This document shows, piece after piece, positions 1 to 12,050 of a stretch of 64,000 bases of DNA. Each line of letters begins with the position of its first letter. Position 1 is the stretch's first letter. This DNA is from Nemertoderma westbladi (taxonomy: Eukaryota > Xenacoelomorpha > Nemertodermatida > Nemertodermatidae): positions 1-64,000 of the forward strand of contig JAUCBJ010008186.1 in NCBI GenBank assembly GCA_032718475.1, given 5' to 3'. The notes under the pieces were generated by a model. It searched no databases, had not been told where the DNA came from, and was given only the letters and a program-made list of their open reading frames with translations. The position numbers were made by a program, and so were the translations under genes.

Positions 1-1390
1 AGCACTACATGAGTCAGTTTCTGTTCTCTTTATATATGATAAAATTCATTGACGGTCGGCAAATAAGTGAGCAGTATTGTGTGTTACCGGTAGTGTGCAT
101 GATTGTGGCTGATAACTAAGCATTTCCTAAAGAATGCGCCTCATACGTGAATCATAAGCCTTACCGACTTACCGTTGTGTTTAGTATAAGTCATAGCTCT
201 GTTTACCTAGATAGAGCGCCACGTCCTAAAGGAACTGTTAATATTTCCCGAAAGTGAATAATATTAGTCAGAAATTATTTATTAACGATCAATCGAATAA
301 TACAGTAAGCTTACACTGCAATAATAATCTAAGCCCTCAGAATCCAGTCTCCCGGGTATATCCAGCGGGTGAATGGACGCGCACTAGGCTGGCTTCTGCT
401 AATGTTGTGTTTATTGGTATTAAATATTTGTCAATTTCTAAAGTCTATTTATAAACCAAAAGACATATAAATTTTGGCAGGTTAAACTGCTAAAGGTCTT
501 CAAAAGCGCGTACACTTACAAAGCTTTCAATGTTGTTTGGGTACCACACAAAAGTGCCGCCAATCATTAATTGCCTCCTACAGTTACTAAGATACTATAT
601 TTATTGCGAAAAATTTCAAAATACTCCGGCTCTACAAATGTCTGCTTTTCTACATCATGTTCGAAAAAATTTCCTTTATGAAAACTACATCGCAGTTCAG
701 GAATCAAAAATTTACATTTTTGAGCAAAAATGGAAGCTAATCAATGATTACTTTTTATGATAAAATCATCAAATCTATTGCTAGTATGTTTCGATTTGTA
801 ATAGTGCTGTTTTTTTTTCTTTTTTTCTGGATTTTCTATCCTGTTCTGTGGGATTCCGAGTCCCAATAATAGTGCATTATATTATATTATATGGTGAATT
901 ATTTTCCATCATTATGCTTATCTTACCTGCGCTACTTAAGCATTCAATACGGTAGCTATTAAGAACCTATGATGTTCTGGTTTTGTTTTTTTTTTATTTT
1001 ATTGTCATATCCATAAGGCGCTGCTGTAGGTTAAGTGCATTTATCCACACGGTAAAATATTGAAAAAAGTCATACCGGTACCAAAAGCCTCGTATATGGC
1101 GATAAGATTATGTTACCACGTTTACAGACTAGACTATCCATTAACTTGTCAATTATCCATTTCGTATTACTTTTTGTGTAATTGCTTGCTGATTGCTTTT
1201 GTGTAAAAATTTGTTATCTGTCGATGCGAATTTGAATTTAATTTGGTTAATATATATGGACTGGAGAAGAAAAAAAAAAAAAAACATTTCATGATTTTTT
1301 TAAATTATGCTCTAGAACAAGTAATTTTTTTGTTCTAGAACTTTATATTTTACAAAAAGAAAGTCAGGAAAGAAGACATGTCTTCGAAAT
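1..1390. other. AT-rich intergenic DNA, no gene seen
   Basis: Only short chance open frames occur, with no recognisable domain. Two local inverted repeats are visible: a 10-bp stem TCTAGAACAA around a T-rich loop (about 1309-1340) and the palindrome GAAGACATGTCTTC near 1372. Their role is unknown. Confidence 0.5.
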
Positions 1391-1400
1391 AGTAAAAGTA

Positions 1401-1620
1401 TTTTTATACTTTATAACTTACTACTAAATAAATAATTTTTATACTTTATAACTTACTACTAAATAAATAATTTTTATACTTTATAACTTACTACTAAATA
1501 AATAATTTTTATACTTTTTAACTTTCTACTAAATAAATATTTTTTATACTTTATAACTTACTCCTAAATAAATAATTTTTATACTTTATAACTTACTACT
1601 AAATAAATAATTTTGATACT
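1401..1620. repeat. 35-bp minisatellite, about 6 copies
   Basis: The unit starts TTTTTATACTTTATAACTTA and recurs at 1401, 1436, 1471, 1506, 1541, 1576 and, truncated, at 1611. Copies differ by a few substitutions. It directly abuts the next array. Confidence 0.9.
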
Positions 1621-1630
1621 TTATATTGAG

Positions 1631-1965
1631 ATACTGTAGTTACTGTAGTAATGTACAGTGTAGATAGAGATACTGTAGTACTGTACAGTGTAGATAGATA
1701 TACTGTAGTACTGTACAGTGTAGATAGATATACTGTAGTACTGTACAGTGTAGATAGATATACTGTAGTACTGTACAGTGTAGATAGATATACTGTAGTA
1801 CTGTACAGTGTAGATAGATATACTGTAGTACTGTACAGTGTAGATAGGTACAGTGTAGATAGAGATACTGTAGTACTGTACAGTGTAGATAGATATACTG
1901 TAGTACTGTACAGTGTAGATAGATATACTGTAGTACTGTACAGTGTAGATAGAGATACTGTAGTA
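1631..1965. repeat. 30-bp minisatellite, about 11 copies
   Basis: The unit contains TACTGTAGTACTGTACAGTG followed by TAGATAGATA. One 15-bp partial unit lies near 1847. Because 30 is a multiple of three, open frames of about 120 codons arise on both strands; they encode only the repeated decapeptide and are not genes. Confidence 0.9.
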
Positions 1966-2118
1966 CCGCTCACATGGCCGCATGTCCAGACAGAACAGAC
2001 ACTCTGGTGCCAGCTAATCTTTAGGACGAGTAAATCTCCTGATAAACTGTACCGGTAAAAGTCGGGCAGTTGTTTTGTTATATATCTGTATACTGGTATC
2101 AGTACTGCAGTACAGTGG

Positions 2119-2237
2119 TAATTATCCTCTGCCCGCTGTGTTTCAGAGTTTCTGCTACCGGTACCGGTATCATTCTTGAGTAATTATCCTGCGCCCGCTG
2201 TGTTTCAGTGTTTCTGCTACCGGTATCATTCTTGAAT
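2119..2237. repeat. 62-bp tandem duplication upstream of UFM1
   Basis: A block beginning TAATTATCCT and ending near CATTCTTGA occurs at 2119 and again at 2181. It includes a CTACCGGTA motif that is common in noncoding parts of this window. It lies about 110 bp upstream of the UFM1 start codon, so it could overlap its promoter; that is inference. Confidence 0.75.
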
Positions 2238-2343
2238 CCTGATGATTTCCAATTAGGCTACTAATTACTGTATTATTATTGGCCTACCTAGAATTTGGAT
2301 AGTAAGAGAACCATAGTCTTGCAGTGTTTACTGGACTGCGGCG

Positions 2344-2628
2344 ATGGCTCAAGGAGCGACAACAGCTAAAGTAACCTTCAAGATAACTCTAACATCGGAC
2401 CCCAAGCTACCGTACAAGGTTATGAGCGTGCCGGAGTCCACTCCCTTCACCGCGGTACTTAAGTTCGCGGCCGAGGAATTCCGAGTCCCTCCGGACACTA
2501 GCGCCATTATAACCAACGACGGGATCGGGATAAACCCGTCGCAACCCGCCGGAAATGTGTTCCTTAAACATGGAACCGAACTCAGACTGATTCCCAGAGA
2601 CCGTGTCGGTGCTTGTTGGACTCAGTAG
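2344..2628 (+). CDS. UFM1: UFM1, ubiquitin-fold modifier 1
   Basis: Ubiquitin-like protein that is attached to lysines by the UBA5-UFC1-UFL1 cascade, acting at the ER and on ribosomes. The 94 residues match the family along nearly the whole length: the strand [17 protein letters not shown], the segment [16 protein letters not shown], then [12 protein letters not shown] and the C-terminal RLIPRDRVG. Gly89 is the conserved conjugation glycine. After it come five residues (ACWTQ) instead of the usual two, to be removed by a UFSP protease. The N-terminus is a few residues longer than in vertebrates. The frame is a single exon; this gene normally has introns. A polyadenylation signal AATAAA lies at 2666-2671, about 40 bp after the stop. 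A CTTGCAG just upstream of the ATG could be a 3' splice site of a 5'UTR intron. Confidence 0.96.
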   Translation: MAQGATTAKVTFKITLTSDPKLPYKVMSVPESTPFTAVLKFAAEEFRVPPDTSAIITNDGIGINPSQPAGNVFLKHGTELRLIPRDRVGACWTQ

Positions 2629-2665
2629 GTTTAAGTAATTTTAGTCCCTCCTATTTGCAGCAGTT

Positions 2666-2671
2666 AATAAA
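2666..2671 (+). promoter_or_regulatory. UFM1 polyadenylation signal
   Basis: Canonical AATAAA 38 bp after the UFM1 stop codon. Position and sequence fit a metazoan 3' end signal. Confidence 0.6.
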
Positions 2672-2689
2672 TATTATCTTATATACTGA

Positions 2690-3860
2690 TATTAATTATC
2701 TAAAATCATTTTGTCGATATCGCTTTGTTTTATGACGTAGCGTAACTACCGGTACCGCATCCCAATCAAGGAACATCGCACTTAACTGCTTAAAGATGTC
2801 GATTTTTCGGGCGAAATTTTTTTTTATAAAATTCACAATGAAGATAGCCTATACGGGAATATATTTTATGTTCTAGAACCTTTTTGTAATTAAATAAGCC
2901 TAGACTCACGCAGTGGAATAACCACGGATCTTTGCAGCGCCTCAGCTGTTTAACTTAAATATAACTCCCTATCACTTCATTGTGTATCTGAATGCGGATT
3001 GACGCCTAATAAAACTCACTTGGAATTCCCGTACAGTTCTGTTACAAATTCGGTTATTGTTTTGGTTAGATTTACTGAATCCCGATGTGTTTAACATGGG
3101 CCCTATAATAATTACTGATGGTGATGTAAAATTGATTAAGTACAAATTGAGCGATATATTATATTGTTGTATCTTTAGCCACAATATGTTTGTGTATCTT
3201 ACGTTGCTAAAGCTGACGATTGTCAATCTTTTTCTTTTATATGTCGGTATTTACTTATATTTAATGTTATCTGGTCATGGTGCATTGTTTTTATGTTTTA
3301 ACATATTATTATAATTATTTTGTTATAATGACTTTATTTTATCGTTCTACTTAGACAATGGTTTAAATAAAGTTGATTTTTGAAATTGAATGGTGGTCAT
3401 CTGGCTCGTTCCCATAGTTACGGATATCATACAACTCCTTTTATACACTAGGTACGACGGTGGTATTTATTGCCAAAATGGAGTTAATTTAATTTACTGA
3501 AAAGGATAAGAACAAAGTGGGGCGATATACAGAAAAGTGGCCAAACTATAGAGTCATTTTTTGTAAAACAATTTGTCAAAACCCAATATATGATATTCTG
3601 AAAGCCCAGAGTCCGTAGAATTCAATGTGAGTATTGGCCGACCTTAAATATGATCTGTAAATAAAATATACTGCTTCTTCCTTCCCGTCCACTGCCTGTA
3701 ACCATTATTTTAACACATTCTCTAGGATAATTGGTAACAGGTGTGGGACACTTCCTTGCCTGTAACCTTCCATGTAAATGTAATGAGAGACCGGTTACAG
3801 GTGGGGGACGTTTTATGGTACAACTGACAAGAACTGTTATTGTTTCACTGAAGTACTTAT
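2690..3860. other. Intergenic DNA, nothing recognised
   Basis: AT-rich sequence with short chance frames. Around 3690-3815 a motif of the CCTGTAACC/GGTTACAGG type recurs in both orientations, which may be a decayed repeat. No domain or RNA gene was recognised. Confidence 0.4.
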
Positions 3861-4054
3861 TAGGGATGCAATAGAGCTCCGGAAATCAGGAGCTTCTGGG
3901 CCATTTTTCCGGCTCCGGCCCTGGTTACAGCTCCGGGCAATATAATCCGGAGCTAATGTTGTTGAAAATCGAATTACAATAATAAATTTTTTCCTTAATT
4001 GTTACTTTTTCGCTCGAATATTCCTCAAAATCGGGAGAAATAAGAGTACTTTCT

Positions 4055-4265
4055 CTATAGGGAAAAAAGTAACCCATAGGATTCAATTGATTTTACTTTT
4101 TTCCCTAGTAATCAATAGGATTGCATTGATTTTACTTTTTTCCCTAGTAATCAATAGGATTGCATTGATTTTACTTTTTTCCCTAGTAATCAATAGGATT
4201 GCTTTGATTTTACTTTTTTCCCTAGTAATCAATAGGATTGCATTGATTTTACTTTTTTTCCCGGC
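4055..4265. repeat. 39-bp minisatellite, about 5 copies
   Basis: The unit contains GATTTTACTTTTTTCCCTAG followed by TAATCAATAGGATTGC. A related ACTTTTTTCCC motif is found near 11326, close to the opposite end of the possible hAT element. The small open frame through it encodes only the repeated 13-mer. Confidence 0.85.
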
Positions 4266-4961
4266 GAAAAAAGTAAATTAAAATATTTTTGGTGGAATTT
4301 CTTAAATTTTGTTACTTATATTGAAAGATCATCAGCGTAGAAAAGGTTTGCAAGTATTTTGAGCAAATTCCATTTACTCACTCAAACGTTATTGCAACTT
4401 TAGTGTCTGTGCGGCGAACTCCAACACGGAATTCAATATCCAATATTGGTTTATGTTGTTAAGCGGCTCTCTAGTTACGTAACAAATATTCGAGAACACT
4501 AAATTATTGAACATTGAGTTAGGCAGCATCGGGAGTTGAAGAGTTAAATAATATTTTTTTTACATGAAGATACACCCCCAGTCGGGGTAAATATAAATTA
4601 TAATATTGATAATAGGTATGTACGTACATTGTACGCGCACAGTAAATCATAATTAGACTAATAGTTTAAGGTCAAATATTATTTGAAAATTATTATAATT
4701 AAGCCAGTAAATGCACACAATTATTAAATATGGTAATAAATAAGGCAATGCTATTAGATAATTATTAAGGATGGTAGAATTTAATTGCATAGCAGGATAA
4801 TAAGTGGCGCCTCAAATTAGAGATAAATAGATTTAATTTAGGAGATTAAATAGGCCTAACTATGAAAGATATATAGTTCATATCCTAAGAAAATTATAAT
4901 TAACTGGGTATTATATTGTAAGTAGTAAAGTAAAGCTTTGGGTAGTTCTAATAAGGAGGGA

Positions 4962-4977
4962 GGGGGGGGGGGGGGGG
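4962..4977. repeat. Poly(G) run of 16
   Basis: Uninterrupted G run within a G-rich stretch, immediately downstream (in minus-strand sense) of the LINE D coding end. Confidence 0.95.
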
Positions 4978-5007
4978 TGTTTGAAAGGGAGCTGGTAGTA
5001 GAGTTTA

Positions 5008-6170
5008 TTATTTCGCTAGGTCGTGTAATGAGGGACATTTTGTGCATGATAGTGCGTGGTATCGGTCCTCGCATGGATTTTTACAGTAGGTACATGAGCA
5101 GTCAGGGGTCAGTATATGGAATGGAGTCTTGTTTGAGCAAAGTAAGTGGTGAAAACCGTGGGAGGTGAATCTGGTGATGGTGTGTCTGTAGGTCTGTCCC
5201 GCGCGTTTCAATGTTGTAGATGTAAAAGCTGGGCCAGGGATGGGGTAGTTGGCTTCGAAATTTGATTCTCTGTCTCTCCGATGGGTTCTGTATTGAGCGG
5301 TTACTGTCGTTGAAAAAATGTTCGGGTGTTTGGTAAGAATGTCATCGCATAAGCTGTTTTCACCTACCAGTTTTAGTGTGAGGGTAGAGGAGGCTGACTT
5401 GTGTAGTCTTAACATATGTTTAATATGGCAGGTTTTTGTTTTATCAAGGTCAATGAGGTTTGTTAGCGAAAGATATGGGCCAATTTCTTCAAGACTATAT
5501 GTTACCATTGGCTGTATTTTCATTCGGTATATTTTGAGGCCAGCCTCGATTGAAAGAAGGTGTAGTTTCGAAAGGGAGCCGATGACGCTATACGCTTTTT
5601 TCTTTTTATATAAAATATGTTTAGTGAAGCAGAGTGTCGGTTGGAGAGTAATTCCGAGATATTCATATTCATTTACTATGTTTACAACATTTCCGTCATA
5701 GGTGAATTTATCCATCATAGCAAGTCTACCTCCATTTCTAAATTTGATTATTTTTGTTTTCTTCAAGTTTACTTCCATGTTGTTGGCTTTACACCAATTA
5801 TGTAATGCATCTAGGGCATGTTGGATATCCAGTGGGTTTTTCGAATATATGGCAAGGTCGTCAGCGAAGAATAAGAATTTGAGAGAGGCGGTTATTTGTC
5901 GGAGAACAGTGGCTAGGTCGGTGATGAAAATTAAGAAGCAGGTTGGGCTTAAACAATCTCCTTGAAGGACTCCACGAAGCTGTTGTATAGCATTGGATAG
6001 TTGTAGGCCGTCATATATTCGGATGCTGTTTTCTAGAATGTCTCTGATTAGATTGTATAATTTGCCTTTTATTCCAAAACTGTGGATCTTAGACAGTAGT
6101 ATTCCTCGGTTAACGAAGTCGATGGCTTTCCGAAAGTCAATGAAAGCTACAAATAGCCTGCGGTCGTTGG
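5008..6170 (-). pseudogene. LINE D reverse transcriptase, C-terminal part
   Basis: Open frame carrying the RT active-site motif FFADDLA (about 5852-5872), an upstream GVLQGDCLSP-type block, the thumb region with NEYEYLGITLQ, and a C-terminal CTYCKNPCEDRYHALSC knuckle of the CCHC kind found at the end of many LINE ORF2 proteins. The first ATG (5778) is internal; the frame stays open upstream to about 6170, where a frameshift joins it to the preceding RT segment. The product would copy element RNA at a nicked target, but this copy is split. Confidence 0.8.
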
Positions 6171-6963
6171 AATATCGTTGAGAAGTAGGTGTATTGCTTG
6201 GCGTGTTGATTTTCCTACTTGGAAACCGAATTGTTCAAGGGGTACTAAGTGGCCTGTAAATCTTCTGACTCTCTTGTTAATTGTTGACGTGAGGATCTTT
6301 AGAAAGGCGCAGAGAAGAGCGATCCCTCTGTAGTTCTCCGGGTCAGTTATAGCACCTTTATTCTTGTACAACACCTTTATGATACTCAGTTTCCAGGTAG
6401 TTGGTATACTCCCAATATTAAGACATACGTTGAATAGTAGAGTTATAAGGTTTAGGATGAGTGGAAGAGCACCTTTGATGTGTTCGTAGTAGATTTTATC
6501 AGTTCCACAGGCTTTGTTATTGCAGGTATCGTTTATACTGGCTAGTACTTCCTCACTAGTTATGTCATCATTGTACCAAGCTCCGTCGTTGAGTTCTGCG
6601 GCAGTCGGTGATGGTATTTCTGGGATGTCCGGTGGGTTACATTTGTTACCCAGCAGGTTTTGGAAATGTTTTTCCAAAGTTTCAAGGTTGATAGGGGCGA
6701 TGCTAGGTTTTGGTTTTTCAAATAAGGTCCAGGGTTTAATTTCCGTGCGTTCGATGAGCTTAATAAGTGATGCTTCTTCAAACTCTTCCCGTTTTTGTTT
6801 AATAAGTTTTTTGTATTGTCTGCGGAGGTTCCAGTATGTCACAGTGTCTGCGGGAGAGTTTTCACGGCGGGTCATGGCAGATTGAAGTTGTTGCTTCATT
6901 TGTTTACATTCGTTGTCATACCAACGCCTTCCATTAGTTCTAGAGTTTTCAGATTCTAGAGTT
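6147..6963 (-). pseudogene. LINE D reverse transcriptase, N-terminal part
   Basis: Encodes the RT fingers region: a basic linker, CNNKACGTDKIYYEHIK, WKLSIIKVLYKNKG and the block ENYRGIALLCAFLKIL, followed by EQFGFQVGKST. These match the conserved N-terminal RT blocks of LINEs. The frame is open upstream of the first ATG (6899) as far as the end of the endonuclease frame, so a frameshift near 6965 separates endonuclease and RT. It breaks again near 6160. Confidence 0.8.
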
Positions 6964-7869
6964 CTATTTTGTCTGTTGTATTGTGTAATGTCGTGTTTTA
7001 ATGGGCAAAGTCCCCGAATATAAAGTACTATTATTAGAGGTAGTTGCGTCGGTTATAGTGCTAGTCAGTAGCTCAGTGGCGCCGTTTATGTCAAAGTCTG
7101 TTTCTAATTTTTGTGTAGCTAGTTGTAGCCTACTGTCGTTCCTTAGCTGCAGTACATTCAACTTTCTACTCAGTGGAGGGGGGCGAGTTTCGCGTCTACA
7201 ATATATTGAGACAGCAACCTCTATATCTATTGATATTTTTTGGTGTTTGCGGATTGGGTTCAGTGTGATATGTGGGACTGGTGGCAGTGGGGGGACGGTA
7301 CCGGGATATCTTATAAACAGCAAGTCAATGGTGCTGCTACCCTGTGGGGAGATATAGGTGTGGCATTTCTCCGAATTGAGACATATGAAATTTAAATTAC
7401 AGAAAATATCATTTAGTTCGAGAGCTCGTGAGCCACTATCTAGCCTGCAATTAAAATCACCACCAACAACAATCATTGATTGACAATCAGTATGGGATAA
7501 AGCACTATTTATTGTCAGTACAATATCAGCCAGGGATTTTTCGGGCGGAAAGTACAGAACAATGAAGAATGATATATCAGTTTTAACAACAATAAAATAT
7601 TCATCTCTGGCAATGAGTAATGGGTTAGTGTGGGGTTTACATAAAATTATTAGGCCGCCAATAGGTCGGCCTTTTTCTGGCTTACGGGCTGGTTCTATAA
7701 AAGAATAATAGTTTAAATTATTAAAATTAATACTGGTGAAAAACGTTTCCGTATACAGGAGTACATCGGAATCATTATAAAGTTCGTTGTATGAGAGATT
7801 TTCGACTAAGTAATTTAAGCCTTCAACATTCCATAGTGAAACAGAAACATTCGTTTTTTGTTTCGCCAT
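6964..7869 (-). pseudogene. LINE D endonuclease (apurinic-type)
   Basis: The 301 residues contain the endonuclease signatures SLWNVEGL, LLYTETFF, GRPIGGLIIL, VLYFPPE, VVGGDFNCRLD and STIDLLF, as in the EEP endonuclease that nicks target DNA for LINEs. The start ATG (7869) sits exactly at the edge of the minisatellite. The same frame is open upstream across almost the whole array (repeating S-P-A-P-N-N-V-P-V-A) but has no ATG in it. The frame ends at a stop where the RT linker should follow, so it is one part of a broken ORF2. Confidence 0.78.
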
Positions 7870-10800
7870 GGCGACCGGTACGTTATTGGGCGCCGGGGAG
7901 GCGGCCGGTACGTTATTGGGCGCCGGGGAGGCGGCCGGTACGTTATTGGGCGCCGGGGAGGCGGCCGGTACGTTATTGGGCGCCGGGGAGGCGGCCGGTA
8001 CGTTATTGGGCGCCGGGGAGGCGGCCGGTACGTTATTGGGCGCCGGGGAGGCGGCCGGTACGTTATTGGGCGCCGGGGAGGCGGCCGGTACGTTATTGGG
8101 CGCCGGGGAGGCGACCGGTACGTTATTGGGCGCCGGGGAGGCGACCGGTACGTTATTGGGCGCCGGGGAGGCGACTGGTACGTTATTGGGCGTCGGAGAG
8201 GCGGCCGGTACGTTATTGGGCGCCGGGGAGGCGGCCGGTACGTTATTGGGCGCCGGGGAGGCGACCGGTACGTTATTGGGCGCCGGGGAGGCGGCCGGTA
8301 CGTTATTGGGCGCCGGGGAGGCGGCCGGTACGTTATTGGGCGCCGGGGAGGCGACCGGTACGTTATTGGGCGCCGGGGAGGCGACCGGTACGTTATTGGG
8401 CGCCGGGGAGGCGACCGGTACGTTATTGTGCGCCGGGGAGGCGACCGGTACGTTATTGGGCGCCGGGGAGGCGACCGGTACGTTATTGGGCGCCGGGGAG
8501 GCGACCGGTACGTTATTGGGCGCCGGGGAGGCGACCGGTACGTTATTGGGCGCCGGGGAGGCGGCCGGTACGTTATTGGGTGGTGGGGAGGCGACCGGTA
8601 CGTTATTGGGCGTCGAGGAGGCGACCGGTACGTTATTGGGCGCCGGGGAGGCGACCGGTACGTTATTGGGCGCCGGGGAGGCGACTGGTACGTTATTGGG
8701 CGCCGGGGAGGCGACCGGTACGATATTGGGCGCCGGGGAGGCGACCGGTACGTTATTGGGCGCCGGGGAGGCGACCGGTACGTTATTGGGCGCCGGGGAG
8801 GCGACCGGTACGTTATTGGGCGCCGGGGAGGCGACCGGTACGTTATTGGGCGCCGGGGAGGCGACCGGTACGTTATTGGGCGCCGGGAAGGCGACCGGTA
8901 CGTTATTGGGCGCCGGGGAGGCGGCCGGTACGTTATTGGGTGGTGGGGAGGCGACCGGTACGTTATTGGGCGTCGAGGAGGCGACCGGTACGTTATTGGG
9001 CGCCGGGGAGGCGACCGGTACGTTATTGGGCGCCGGGGAGGCGACTGGTACGTTATTGGGCGCCGGGGAGGCGACCGGTACGATATTGGGCGCCGGGGAG
9101 GCGGCCGGTACGTTATTGGGCGCCGGGGAGGCGACCGGTACGTTATTGGGCGCCGGGGAGGCGACTGGTACGTTATTGGGCGCCGGGGAGGCGACCGGTA
9201 CGTTATTGGGCGCCGGGGAGGCGACCGGTACGTTATTGGGCGCCGGGGAGGCGACCGGTACGTTATTGGGCGCCGGGGAGGCGACCGGTACGTTATTGGG
9301 CGCCGGGGAGGCGACCGGTACGTCATTGGGCGCCGGGGAGGCGACCGGTACGTTATTGGGCGCCGGGGAGGCGACCGGTACGTTATTGGGCGCCGGGGAG
9401 GCGACCGGTACGTTATTGGGCGCCGGGGAGGCGACCGGTACGTTATTGGGCGCCGGGGAGGCGACCGGTACGTTATTGGGCGCCGGGGAGGCGACCGGTA
9501 CGTTATTGGGCGCCGGGGAGGCGGCCGGTACGTTATTGGGTGGTGGGGAGGCGACCGGTACGTTATTGGGCGTCGAGGAGGCGACCGGTACGTTATTGGG
9601 CGCCGGGGAGGCGACCGGTACGTTATTGGGCGCCGGGGAGGCGACTGGTACGTTATTGGGCGCCGGGGAGGCGACCGGTACGATATTGGGCGCCGGGGAG
9701 GCGGCCGGTACGTTATTGGGCGCCGGGGAGGCGACCGGTACGTTATTGGGCGCCGGGGAGGCGACTGGTACGTTATTGGGCGCCGGGGAGGCGGCCGGTA
9801 CGTTATTGGGTGGTGGGGAGGCGACCGGTACGTTATTGGGCGTCGAGGAGGCGACCGGTACGTTATTGGGCGCCGGGGAGGCGACCGGTACGTTATTGGG
9901 CGCTGGGGAGGCGACTGGTACGTTATTGGGCGCCGGGGAGGCGACCGGTACGATATTGGGCGCCGGGGAGGCGGCCGGTACGTTATTGGGCGCCGGGGAG
10001 GCGACCGGTACGTTATTGGGCGCCGGGGAGGCGACTGGTACGTTATTGGGCGCCGGGGAGGCGACCGGTACGATATTGGGCGCCGGTGAGGCGGCCGGTA
10101 CGTTATTGGGCGCCGGGGAGGCGACCGGTACGTTATTGGGCGCCGGGGAGGCGACCGGTACGTTATTGGGCGCCGGGGAGGCGACCGGTACGTTATTGGG
10201 CGCCGGGGAGGCGACCGGTACGTTATTGGGCGCCGGGGAGGCGGCCGGTACGTTATTGGGCGCCGGGGAGGCGACTGGTACGTTATTGGGCGCCGGGGAG
10301 GCGACCGGTACGATATTGGGCGCCGGGGAGGCGACTGGTACGTTATTGGGCGCCGGGGAGGCGACCGGTACGTTATTGGGCGCCGGGGAGGCGACCGGTA
10401 CGTTATTGGGCGCCGGGGAGGCGGCCGGTACGTTATTGGGTGGTGGGGAGGCGACCGGTACGTTATTGGGCGTCGAGGAGGCGACCGGTACGTTATTGGG
10501 CGCCGGGGAGGCGACCGGTACGTTATTGGGCGCCGGGGAGGCGACTGGTACGTTATTGGGCGCCGGGGAGGCGACCGGTACGATATTGGGCGCCGGGGAG
10601 GCGGCCGGTACGTTATTGGGCGCCGGGGAGGCGACCGGTACGTTATTGGGCGCCGGGGAGGCGACCGGTACGTTATTGGGCGCCGGGGAGGCGACTGGTA
10701 CGTTATTGGGCGCCGGGGAGGCGACCGGTACGTTATTGGGCGCCGGGGAGGCGACTGGTACGTTATTGGGCGCCGGGGAGGCGGCCGGTACGTTATTGGG

Positions 10801-11085
10801 CGCCGGGGAGGCGACCGGTACGTTATTGGGCGCCGGGGAGGCGACCGGTACGTTATTGGGCGCCGGGGAGGCGACTGGTACGTTATTGGGCGCCGGGGAG
10901 GCGACCGGTACGTTATTGGGCGCCGGGGAGGCGACCGGTACGTTATTGGGCGCCGGGGGGCGACTGGTACGTTATTGGGCGCCGGGGAGGCGACCGGTAC
11001 GTTATTGGACGCCGGGGAGGCGACCGGTACGTTATTGGGCGCCGGGGAGGCGACCGGTACGTTATTGGGCGCCGGGGAGGCGGCC
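7868..11085. repeat. 30-bp GC-rich minisatellite, about 107 copies
   Basis: The unit begins GACCGGTACGTTATTGGGCG and ends CCGGGGAGGC. It contains AgeI-type ACCGGT and KasI-type GGCGCC palindromes. Five of the six reading frames lack stops, giving spurious frames of up to about 1100 codons on both strands. A variant block marked by TGGTGGGG, then GTCGAGG, then GATATTGGG units recurs with the marker at 8581, 8941, 9541, 9811 and 10441, showing higher-order duplication. A 1-bp deletion near 10958 shifts the phase of the last four units. It abuts the 5' end of LINE D, and LINE C has a comparable 5' array. Confidence 0.95.
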
Positions 11086-11090
11086 AATAA

Positions 11091-12050
11091 TACATGAGTT
11101 AAATAATATGAATAGCAGTAACTATGGAAGCAATATAGTAAAATACTGCAGTTCAATTTATTAATTAAGTAGCACTATATCGTTCAATATTTTAATTAAA
11201 GAATTTAGCAACAAAAAAGTACCAATTTAATAATAAAATGACGTATTAGGCCAAGGTCGTATGGGAAAAAACGTAGAAATTCCATTAAATAAAATGCCTC
11301 GAGAATAGTGAAAAAAGATCTACTTTTTTCCCCATGTTATAAATACGTTTTTTTTGGTGTATGAATAATGTGAATATCGTAGTAGTTAACATAATCAAGT
11401 GTGATGGATACTGATTGGTTACAGCTTGTTATTCCTAAGTTTCTTTTAAAAAACAAGCAATACAGCTGAGTGTTGCTTGTCTACTTTTCACTTTCTCAAT
11501 TTATTCGCCATTGAACAAATTATTTTAATTATTCTAAATTTTTTCTGACCGTTTAGAAACTTTTCACAGTAAACATTTTGAAAAAAAAACCCTGTGTGAA
11601 ATAATTTAAATGTTTGAAAAACAACATTGAAATTATTCAGTTAGTTTGTTGCATTTGTCTAAAATAATCAGTTTAAATAATTATAATTCTATAACTATTT
11701 TATTTGCATAATATTTATAAAATAATTAAAGAATTACTTTATTTTATTCCCCACCCCCAAAATATAATGGCTGTCTGTGCCTCGTTACAGATAGCCATTG
11801 GGTGCTGCATCATTGAACAGCAGCCATTATGTTTCTACATTAGAACCACCAAATATCTCGATAAGTGCGGTGACGCAGTACTTCTGATACAGACACATAA
11901 TGCCATTTAGACATACTGTAATAAATGGGGGGGGGGGGGGGGGGGGTGATCAACTGAGAAGACCCCCCCCTCTCATGAACACATGAACAACCTGTGTACT
12001 ACTGTGTATAATAATACATTGGAATTATCAATCAATATTGTAACCCAGAT
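11091..12050. other. AT-rich DNA and poly(G), no gene seen
   Basis: Contains a 20-G run at 11927-11946 followed by a C-rich stretch. A short motif near 11326 resembles the 39-bp array at 4055. A 68-codon frame at 11704-11910 has no recognisable domain. It is probably interior of the possible hAT-like element. Confidence 0.45.

Larger units (their letters stand above)
5000..11090 (-). mobile_element. LINE family D, degenerate, with a 5' minisatellite
   Basis: A non-LTR retrotransposon on the minus strand. From its 5' side: a 30-bp minisatellite (11090-7868), an apurinic-type endonuclease frame (7869-6964), then reverse transcriptase in two frames (6963-6147 and about 6170-5008) ending in a Cys/His knuckle. 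At least two frameshifts (near 6965 and near 6160) separate the blocks, so the copy is dead. No ORF1 is seen. The 3' boundary below 5000 is not defined. The Cys/His C-terminus points to a jockey/I/CR1-type superfamily; the exact clade is unknown. Confidence 0.8.

Noticed and set aside
1309-1345. Heat-shock elements (TTCTAGAA)
   Set aside because: Only isolated two-unit palindromes about 1 kb from UFM1; a functional element needs three or more adjoining units.
2972-3314. Overlapping frames of about 85 codons on both strands near 3.1 kb
   Set aside because: No domain, AT-rich composition and mutual overlap suggest chance.
7791-11164. Very long open frames (over 1000 codons) on both strands
   Set aside because: They arise because a stop-free 30-bp unit is repeated; five of six frames are open and encode only simple decapeptides.
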